A model generated the notes under the pieces. It was not told the origin of the DNA, searched no databases, and saw only the letters and a program-made list of their open reading frames with translations. This document shows positions 58,150 through 64,000 of a stretch of DNA of 64,000 nucleotides, piece by piece. Position numbers and translations under genes: made by a program. Every line of letters starts with the position of its first letter. Position 1 is the first letter of the stretch. Origin of the DNA: Telluria antibiotica (GTDB lineage Bacteria; Pseudomonadota; Gammaproteobacteria; Burkholderiales; Burkholderiaceae_D). The stretch lies in contig NZ_JAAQOM010000008.1 in the NCBI RefSeq assembly GCF_011682055.1, forward strand, positions 124,001-188,000, written 5' to 3'.

Positions 58150-58935
58150 ATGGGACAGACACGATATCGATCTGCCGCCCCGCTGGCCGCGCTGGGCGTC
58201 CTGCTCGCCGTCGCGCGCGCGGTACCGGCGCAGGACGTGGCTACGCAGCGCCAGTCGGAACGGACGGAGCAGGCGAACCGCGAGGCGACCGTCGCGGACG
58301 AAGCCAGCAAGCCGCAGTCTGCGCGCGCGCCGGCCGCGGGCGCGCACACGTCGCCGGCCACGCTCAGCTACGGTCCCGTGCTGACGCCGCGCGGGCAGCA
58401 AGGCGCCGACGCGGTCCGCAAAGACTCGGCCGAAGTGCATGACGAGGCGGACACGCTGGCGCGGCAGGGCGCACATCCGCAAGATACGCAACTAACCGAC
58501 AACGAGCGAAGTGATCGACGCGGCGGTCTGCAGGGGGCCGCGCGGGCCGGGCAGCACGCGGATCGCGCCGGCGGCAAGGCCGATGGCAAGCACGGCGACA
58601 CGGCCGCCAGCCAGCGCGGTGACCAGGCCGCCAAGCCGACCGACGAGCAACGCCGCCGCGCCGCCCGCCGGCACCCGGCGTGGCAGCCGACGGGCCCGAT
58701 GGCGCCGCGTCCGCTGCGTGCCGGGGAGTCGCCCGCCACGACGGACGCCGTGCCCATCCCGCCGCCGTTCACGCCACCGCAGCCCGTCGTGCCCAGTTCC
58801 AGCGCCGTCCGGGCGTGCCAGGGCATCGTCTGCACGGACGCGGCCGGCAACGCGTTCAACGGCAGCGGCAATGCCGGTGTCGGCAGCGGCGGGCGCACGT
58901 GCACGCGCACGGGCGCCACCGTGCAGTGTTTTTGA
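58150..58935 (+). CDS. Low-complexity secreted protein
   Basis: 261 aa, not recognised. Signal peptide-like start RYRSAAPLAALGVLLAVARA cleaved after VPA. The body is Ala/Gln/Arg/Asp-rich and probably disordered (QSERTEQANREATVADEASK; GGKADGKHGDTAASQRGDQA), then Pro-rich (AVPIPPPFTPPQPVVPSSSA). The last 45 residues are more ordered with four Cys: VRACQGIVCTDAAGNAFNGS and RTCTRTGATVQCF. The Cys-rich end suggests a small disulfide-bonded extracellular domain. High GC makes long frames easy, but the signal peptide and Cys end support it. Confidence 0.6.
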   Translation: MGQTRYRSAAPLAALGVLLAVARAVPAQDVATQRQSERTEQANREATVADEASKPQSARAPAAGAHTSPATLSYGPVLTPRGQQGADAVRKDSAEVHDEADTLARQGAHPQDTQLTDNERSDRRGGLQGAARAGQHADRAGGKADGKHGDTAASQRGDQAAKPTDEQRRRAARRHPAWQPTGPMAPRPLRAGESPATTDAVPIPPPFTPPQPVVPSSSAVRACQGIVCTDAAGNAFNGSGNAGVGSGGRTCTRTGATVQCF

Positions 58936-58985
58936 CGTCTCCGCATGGTGTTTCTTGCGATTTCCCGATAAAATCCGCTGGTTGA

Positions 58986-58999
58986 CGTTTACGTAAACG
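58986..58999. promoter_or_regulatory. 14-bp palindromic operator-like site before the HSD10-like gene
   Basis: CGTTTACGTAAACG is a perfect palindrome within TTGACGTTTACGTAAACGGA. It resembles the LiuR-type operators (ACGT-rich, TTTACGTAAA words) reported for branched-chain amino acid and fatty acid genes in proteobacteria. It overlaps a TTGACG -35-like box 38-55 bp before the ATG. Confidence 0.55.
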
Positions 59000-59036
59000 G
59001 AAGCAATATCCAGCACACCAATAAAGGGGGAGACAG

Positions 59037-59801
59037 ATGCAAATCCAGAATAACGTGTTCATCGTGACGGGCGGCGCCTCGGGCCTGGGCGCGGCCACCG
59101 CGCGCACCATCGTGGAGGCGGGCGGCAAGGTCGTGCTGGCCGACGTGCAGCAGGAAGCGGGCGCGGCGCTGGCCGCCGAGCTGGGCGCCCCGGCACGGTT
59201 CGTGAAGTGCGACGTGACGTCCGAAGCGGATGGCCTCGCCGTCGTCGCGGCCGCGCGCGAGCTGGGCAGCCTGCGCGGCCTCGTCAACTGCGCCGGCGTC
59301 GCGCCTGCGATCAAGACGGTGGGCAAGGACGGTCCGCATCCGCTGGACGCGTTCCAGCGCGCCATCAACATCAACCTCGTCGGCACGTTCAACATGTGCC
59401 GCCTCGCCGCGGACCAGATGGGCAAGGAAGACGCGCTGGAGCACGGCGAGCGCGGCGTCATCATCAACACGGCGTCCGTCGCCGCGTTCGACGGCCAGAT
59501 CGGGCAGGCCGCGTACGGCGCGTCGAAGGCGGGCGTCGCCGGCATGACGTTGCCGATGGCGCGCGACCTGTCGCGCAGCGGCATCCGCGTGATGACGATC
59601 GCACCGGGCATCTTCGAGACGCCGATGCTGATGGGCATGCCGCAGGAAGTGCGCGATTCGCTGGGCAAGATGGTGCCATTCCCGCCGCGCCTCGGCATGC
59701 CGCGCGAGTACGCGCACCTGGCGAAGACGATCATCGAAAACGTCATGCTGAACGGCGAGACGATCCGCCTGGACGGCGCGATCCGCATGCAGCCGAAGTG
59801 A
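59037..59801 (+). CDS. 3-hydroxyacyl-CoA dehydrogenase type II (HSD10-like SDR)
   Basis: 254 aa. NAD motif [20 protein letters not shown] at residues 7-26 with acidic Asp in [11 protein letters not shown] (NAD preference). [20 protein letters not shown] is the HSD10-specific insert. Catalytic Ser in [20 protein letters not shown] and Tyr-x-x-x-Lys in [40 protein letters not shown] follows. The family oxidises 2-methyl-3-hydroxybutyryl-CoA in isoleucine breakdown and other short 3-hydroxyacyl-CoAs. The operator-like palindrome upstream fits that role. Confidence 0.93.
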   Translation: MQIQNNVFIVTGGASGLGAATARTIVEAGGKVVLADVQQEAGAALAAELGAPARFVKCDVTSEADGLAVVAAARELGSLRGLVNCAGVAPAIKTVGKDGPHPLDAFQRAININLVGTFNMCRLAADQMGKEDALEHGERGVIINTASVAAFDGQIGQAAYGASKAGVAGMTLPMARDLSRSGIRVMTIAPGIFETPMLMGMPQEVRDSLGKMVPFPPRLGMPREYAHLAKTIIENVMLNGETIRLDGAIRMQPK

Positions 59802-59903
59802 CGCGACACTTGCCGGCGTGAGCTGTCCGGCAATTTCGGGTACGATGCTCCATGGTATCGAACGCGTGGCGCGAGCCGCGCGTTGCTTTTTTTGGAGAAT
59901 CGC

Positions 59904-61697
59904 ATGAAGTCGAAGTTGCTCGCCCTTGCCTTGGGTGGCGCGCTTGCCGCCGCCCTGAATCCGTCGATCGCGCTTGCCCAGGACGCGAGCGCCCAGCAGC
60001 AGGTACCGGAAGCCGCCAGCGGCTACACGGAGAAGCCGGGCTGGACGGCGCGCAACTACATGGTGGCGGCGGCCAATCCGCTCGCCGTCGACGCGGGCTA
60101 TGCGATGCTCAAGCAGGGCGGCACCGCGATCGATGCGGCGATCGCCACGCAACTCGTCCTCACGCTCGTCGAGCCGCAATCGTCCGGCATCGGCGGCGGC
60201 GCCTTCCTCATGTATTACGACGGCAAGAAGGTGCAGGCGTACGACGGCCGCGAGACGGCGCCGTCGAAGGCGGACGAACACCTGTTCCAGCACCAGGACG
60301 GCACGCCGATGTCGCGCCGGGAAGGCATCGTCGGCGGCCGCTCGACGGGCGCGCCCGGCGTGTTGCGCATGCTCGCGCTGGCGCACCGCCAGCATGGCAA
60401 GCTGCCGTGGAAGGCGCTGTTCCAGCCCGCGATCCGCTTGTCCGAGCAAGGCTTTGCCGTCAGCCCGCGCCTGCACAGCCTGCTTGCCGAGGACGGCTAC
60501 ATCCGCCAGGACCCGACGGCGCGCGCCTATTTCTACGGCCCGGACGGCAACCCATGGCCCGTCGGCCACATCCTCAAGAATCCCGCGCTCGCGCGCACCT
60601 TGCACGAGCTGGCGGACGGCGGCGCCGAGGTGTTCTACACGGGCCGGATCGCGCGCGACATCGAGGCGAAAGTGAAGAGCCACCCGACCAATCCGGGCCT
60701 GCTCACGGCTGCCGACATCGCCGCGTACCGGCCGAAGCTGCGCGAGCCCGTCTGCAACGACTACCGCGCGTACACCGTCTGCGGCATGCCGCCGCCGTCG
60801 TCGGGCGGGATCGCCGTCGCGCAGATGCTCGGCATGTTCGAGACGCGCGACATGGCCGCGCTGGCGCCGGCCAACGGCATCCCGGGCACGGACGCCGTGC
60901 ACCTGTTCTCGGAAGTGGGCCGCCTCGCGTACGCCGACCGCGACCGCTACGCCGCGGACACCGACTTCGTCCCGCTGCCCGGCCGCGGCGTCCCCGCGCT
61001 GCTGGACAAGGGCTACCTGACGCAGCGCGCCCGCCTGATCGGGCCGCGTTCGATGGGCAAGGCCGAAGCGGGGCATCCGCCCGGCGTCGAGGCTGCATGG
61101 AACTGGGGCCTGGACAATTCGATCGAGGCGCATTCGACGTCACACATCGTCGCCGTCGACCCGTACGGCGCCGGCCTGTCGATGACGACGAGCGTCGAGG
61201 ACGCGTTCGGCTCGCGCCAGATGGTCGACGGCTTCATCCTCAACAACCAGCTGACCGACTTCTCGTTCGATTCGCGCGATGCGAACGGCCCCGTCGCCAA
61301 CCGCGTCGAGCCGGGCAAGCGCCCACGCAGCGCGATGAGCCCGACGATCGTGTTCGACAAGAAGACGGGACGCTTCGTGGAAGCCGTCGGTTCGCCGGGC
61401 GGGCCGCTCATCATCAACTACGTGGCCAAGGTCCTCGTCGGCACGCTCGACTGGGGCCTCGACATGCAGCAGGCGATCGCGCTGCCCAATTTCGGCAGCC
61501 GCAACGGCCCGACGGAGCTCGAGCAGGGCCGCTTCCCGGCGGCGGAAATCGACGCGCTCAAGGCGCGCGGCCACGCGGTGCGCGTGTTCGAGCAGACGTC
61601 CGGCCTGCAGGGCATCGCGCGCATGACCATCCACGGCGTGCCGCTGTGGTTCGGCGGTGCCGACCCGCGCCGAGAGGGCGTAGCAAAAGGCGAGTAG
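59904..61697 (+). CDS. ggt: Gamma-glutamyltranspeptidase
   Basis: 597-aa periplasmic N-terminal-nucleophile hydrolase. Signal peptide MKSKLLALALGGALAAALNP cleaved near ALA-Q. Large-subunit motifs: DAAIATQLVLTLVEPQSSGI, GGGAFLMYYDGKKVQAYDGR, ETAPSKAD, and STGAPGVLRMLALAHRQHGK. Self-cleavage gives the small subunit starting at Thr412 in IEAHSTSHIVAVDPYGAGLS, with the second Thr and DAFGSRQMVDGFILNNQLTD following and SPGGPLIINYVAKVLVG later. It cleaves glutathione in the periplasm. GGAG precedes the ATG. Two palindromic repeats follow. Confidence 0.95.
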   Translation: MKSKLLALALGGALAAALNPSIALAQDASAQQQVPEAASGYTEKPGWTARNYMVAAANPLAVDAGYAMLKQGGTAIDAAIATQLVLTLVEPQSSGIGGGAFLMYYDGKKVQAYDGRETAPSKADEHLFQHQDGTPMSRREGIVGGRSTGAPGVLRMLALAHRQHGKLPWKALFQPAIRLSEQGFAVSPRLHSLLAEDGYIRQDPTARAYFYGPDGNPWPVGHILKNPALARTLHELADGGAEVFYTGRIARDIEAKVKSHPTNPGLLTAADIAAYRPKLREPVCNDYRAYTVCGMPPPSSGGIAVAQMLGMFETRDMAALAPANGIPGTDAVHLFSEVGRLAYADRDRYAADTDFVPLPGRGVPALLDKGYLTQRARLIGPRSMGKAEAGHPPGVEAAWNWGLDNSIEAHSTSHIVAVDPYGAGLSMTTSVEDAFGSRQMVDGFILNNQLTDFSFDSRDANGPVANRVEPGKRPRSAMSPTIVFDKKTGRFVEAVGSPGGPLIINYVAKVLVGTLDWGLDMQQAIALPNFGSRNGPTELEQGRFPAAEIDALKARGHAVRVFEQTSGLQGIARMTIHGVPLWFGGADPRREGVAKGE

Positions 61698-61772
61698 GGT
61701 GGGCGGCCCTCCGCCCACGCGAAAGCTGGCACGACGCGCGCGTTACGCGTGGGCACTGGGTGCCCACCCTAC
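61694..61772. repeat. GTAGGGTGGGC-family palindromic repeat, copy 8
   Basis: GTAGGGTGGGCGGCCCTCCGC then CACGCGAAAGCTGGC, GTTACGCGTGGGCAC and GGGTGCCCACCCTAC. It overlaps the ggt stop codon region (the stop TAG is part of its start). With copy 9 it fills most of the 323-bp ggt-patatin gap. Confidence 0.87.
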
Positions 61773-61814
61773 GGTCTACGGTCAGACATCGGAGCCGTTG
61801 CGTATCTAAAGCGC

Positions 61815-61914
61815 GTAGGGTGGGCGGCCCTCCGCCCACGCGAAAGCTGGCATGACGCGAGCGTTACGCGTGGGCACGCATTTCAAGCCCCCGGCTTGAA
61901 ACGCCCCACACTAC
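61815..61914. repeat. GTAGGGTGGGC-family palindromic repeat, copy 9
   Basis: The left 60 bp match copy 8 almost base for base. The right part differs: it holds the inner stem ATTTCAAGCC / GGCTTGAAAC and a decayed end GCCCCACACTAC instead of GCCCACCCTAC. The 106 bp after it are AT-rich and end at the patatin start. They carry -10-like TAATAAGAT words near 61970. Confidence 0.86.
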
Positions 61915-62020
61915 GGTCGCGGAAGTGTTTGACCATTTGTCGAGGCCCATAAACAACGAAGTATTTGTTAATAAGATATTTATTCAACGCAAGTTGGACG
62001 GATTTTGCTAACCTTGCCCT

Positions 62021-63190
62021 GTGGACATTGAACGTAAAACGGGGTTAATCCTCAGCGGCGGCGGCGCGCGCGCGGCCTATCAAGCTGGGGTCTTGCAGGC
62101 GATCTCCCGCATCCTGGGGGATGCGGGCTGGCCGGCCGCGCGCAATCCGTTTTCGATCATCTGCGGCACGTCGGCCGGCGCGCTGAATGCCGCCGCGCTG
62201 GCCTGCCGCGCCGACGACTTCGGCGACGCCATCGGGCATCTGGCGGATGTGTGGCAGGGCATCGGCGTGTCGCAGGTCTACCGCGCCGATTCGCTCGGCG
62301 TGCTGCGCTCGGGCGCGCGCTGGCTGTCGCTGCTGTCGTTCGGCTGGATGCTGCGCCAGTGGCGTGCGGCCCCGCCCACGTCGCTGCTCGACAACACGCC
62401 GCTCGTCGGCCTGCTGCACCGCATGCTCGACCTGCCGCGCCTGGACAAGGCGCTGGCCAGCGGCTGCCTCGATGCGCTCGCCGTCACGGCGTCGTCGTAC
62501 ACCGGCGGCCAGCACGTGACGTTTTATCAGACCGATCGGGAAGTCGTGCCGTGGAAGCGGCACCAGCGCGTCGCCCTCGCGAGTCAGATCGGAGTCGACC
62601 ACCTGCTCGCGTCGAGCGCGCTGCCGTTCATCTTCCCGGCCGTGCCGCTGTACCTGGACGGCCACATCGAATACTGCGGCGACGGTTCGATGCGCCAGCT
62701 GGCGCCGATCGCGCCTGCGATCCACCTGGGCGCGCGCCGCGTGCTCGTCGTGGGGGCGGGCCGCATGAACGAGACCGTGCGCCACTTGCCGGCACGTGTA
62801 TCCTATCCGACCCTGGCGCAGATTGCCGGTCACGCGCTGTCGTCGATCTTCCTGGACGGCCTCGCGATGGACATCGAGCGCCTGCAGCGCGTCAACCAGA
62901 CCCTCGCCATGCTGCCCGACGACCTGCTGGCGAAGACGCCGCTGCGCCGCGTCGAGCTGCTCGCGATCGTGCCGTCGGAACGCCTGGACGACATCGCGGC
63001 GCGCCACGCGGGCGACCTGCCCGGGCCCGTGCGCACGCTGTTGGGCGGCATCGGCGCCACCGAGGCACGCGGCGCGGCGCTCGCGTCGTACCTGCTGTTC
63101 GAACGGGGCTACACGCGCGAGCTGATGGCGCTGGGCCAGCGCGACACCTATGCGCGCCACCGCGACGTACTGGAGTTTTTCGAAGCATGA
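62021..63190 (+). CDS. Patatin-like phospholipase
   Basis: 389 aa from a GTG at 62021 (no strong ribosome site). TGLILSGGGARAAYQAGVLQ is the oxyanion-hole motif. The nucleophile is Ser51 in IICGTSAGALNAAALACRAD. The catalytic Asp is in EYCGDGSMRQLAPIAPAIHL near residue 222, with DGS for the usual DGG. No signal peptide, so cytoplasmic or peripheral. It likely hydrolyses acyl esters of phospholipids. Its stop overlaps the start of the sensor gene (ATGA), which ties lipid turnover to signalling. Confidence 0.9.
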   Translation: MDIERKTGLILSGGGARAAYQAGVLQAISRILGDAGWPAARNPFSIICGTSAGALNAAALACRADDFGDAIGHLADVWQGIGVSQVYRADSLGVLRSGARWLSLLSFGWMLRQWRAAPPTSLLDNTPLVGLLHRMLDLPRLDKALASGCLDALAVTASSYTGGQHVTFYQTDREVVPWKRHQRVALASQIGVDHLLASSALPFIFPAVPLYLDGHIEYCGDGSMRQLAPIAPAIHLGARRVLVVGAGRMNETVRHLPARVSYPTLAQIAGHALSSIFLDGLAMDIERLQRVNQTLAMLPDDLLAKTPLRRVELLAIVPSERLDDIAARHAGDLPGPVRTLLGGIGATEARGAALASYLLFERGYTRELMALGQRDTYARHRDVLEFFEA

Positions 63191-64000
63191 GACGATGGCT
63201 GCTCGCCTTGCTGGCGCTTTCCTGGATGTCGCTGTGGCTCGGTTGCGCCCACGCCGCGCCGACGCCCACCTTGCGCTTCGAGCACCTGTCCGTCGACGAC
63301 GGCCTCGCGCAGGAATCCGTGCTGTCCATCGTGCAGGACCCGGACGGCTTCATGTGGTTCGGCACCCAGTCCGGCCTGTCGCGCTACGACGGCTACCGCT
63401 TCACGAATTTCCGCAACGTCGTCGGCGACCCGAAGACGCTCGCCAACAACTGGGTGCGCGTGCTGTACGTCGACCGCAAGGGCAGGCTGTGGATCGGCAC
63501 CGACGGCGGCCTCGATCGCTACGAGCCGGCCACCGGCACGTTCAGCCACTTCCTGCCCGACGAGCCGGTCAAGCGGGGCAACGGCAACCGCCACATCCGC
63601 GCGATCCTGGACGACGGCAAGGACGGCCTGTGGCTGGCGACGGCGGACGGCCTGCAGCATTTCGACATCGCCAGCGGCCGCTTCGACACGTGGCACCACG
63701 TGCCGGGCGTGCCGGACAGCCTCGCGTCGGACAAGCTGACGGCGCTCGCGCGCGCGCGTGACGGCCGCCTGTGGATCGGCACCGCGTCGGGCCTCGACAG
63801 CCTCGATCCGGAGCGCATGCATTTCCGCCATCACCCGTCCCCGCGCGGCGGCAAGTACGACTTCGTGCAGGCGCTGATGGTCGACGCGGGCCAGGGCCTG
63901 TGGGTCGGCAGCCTGGGCGGGCTGGAACGTCTGCCGCTTGGCCAGAAGGGCGCGCCGCGCACGTTCGGCGCGGACGACGGCATCCCGGCCGGCGAGATCA
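63187..64000 (+). CDS. Two-component regulator propeller-domain sensor (3' end outside window)
   Basis: About 271 codons visible. Signal peptide or anchor RRWLLALLALSWMSLWLGCA ending AHA-A; LGCAHA is close to a lipobox but more likely a Sec signal. Then Reg_prop repeats: HLSVDDGLAQESVLSIVQDP, DGFMWFGTQSGLSRYDGYRF, KGRLWIGTDGGLDRYEPATG, KDGLWLATADGLQHFDIASG and DGRLWIGTASGLDSLDPERM. These form a periplasmic beta propeller that in full-length relatives leads to a histidine kinase or GGDEF domain beyond the window. The start codon is inside the patatin stop. Confidence 0.88.
   Translation, partial: MRRWLLALLALSWMSLWLGCAHAAPTPTLRFEHLSVDDGLAQESVLSIVQDPDGFMWFGTQSGLSRYDGYRFTNFRNVVGDPKTLANNWVRVLYVDRKGRLWIGTDGGLDRYEPATGTFSHFLPDEPVKRGNGNRHIRAILDDGKDGLWLATADGLQHFDIASGRFDTWHHVPGVPDSLASDKLTALARARDGRLWIGTASGLDSLDPERMHFRHHPSPRGGKYDFVQALMVDAGQGLWVGSLGGLERLPLGQKGAPRTFGADDGIPAGEI

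Overview
The window is high-GC betaproteobacterial chromosome, most like Oxalobacteraceae (Massilia or a close relative). This rests on the gene order gyrA, serC, pheA, hisC, tyrA, aroA, cmk, rpsA, ihfB, lapA, lapB, ugd, rfaE1, cysM, on strong GC bias at third codon positions, and on product families typical of Burkholderiales. I saw no rRNA, tRNA, CRISPR array, prophage or intact insertion sequence. The assignment is inference from reading alone.

Layout. 1-1.5 kb: ubiG (cut by the left edge) and an OmpA-family gene, both minus strand. 1.9-20 kb: a long plus-strand housekeeping run: gyrA, a DUF2059 gene, serC and the aromatic/histidine block (pheA, hisC, tyrA, aroA), then cmk, rpsA, ihfB, the envelope genes lapA, lapB, ugd and rfaE1, then comEA and cysM. 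20-26 kb, minus strand: a small HTH protein and a tightly coupled moxR / DUF58 / transglutaminase / mltB operon. 26-31.7 kb: an acetylpolyamine/HDAC-like deacetylase, two ~90% identical secreted alpha/beta-hydrolase-like genes with matching promoters, a coupled membrane-anchored protein, and a YlqF-type GTPase. 31.8-36 kb, minus: an extradiol dioxygenase, a membrane protein and an M1 peptidase. 36-40.5 kb: a cobalamin riboswitch with its TonB receptor, then two DsbA paralogues flanking a small two-cysteine membrane protein. 40.5-46.7 kb: a small ATPase, an RstAB-like two-component system split around MipA, a periplasmic protein and an SDR, then sodB. 46.8-53.4 kb: xseA, a 1.27-kb non-coding region, exbB, exbD, lpxK, a Trm112-family gene, kdsB and adk. 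53.5-64 kb: a proton-pumping pyrophosphatase, a DsbA-like protein, a CoA-transferase/hydrolase, a low-complexity secreted protein, an HSD10-like SDR, gamma-glutamyltranspeptidase, a patatin, and the start of a propeller sensor.

The most notable unexplained structure is the 48.2-49.46 kb gap between xseA and exbB. It holds seven same-direction degenerate units. Each has a DnaA-box-like 9-mer (three TTATCCACA, three TTTTCCACA, one TTGTCCACA) in the centre of a palindrome whose arms differ between units but stay complementary. It looks like an iteron or DnaA-titration locus. An RNA-hairpin array is the main alternative. Second is the duplicated secreted-hydrolase module at 27.2-30.6 kb.

Two dispersed palindromic repeat families punctuate the intergenic spaces: a GTAGGGTGGGC family at nine places and a GGGGTCAGAGCAC family at two. 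Both look like REP/MITE elements, but no mobilising RAYT gene is present here.
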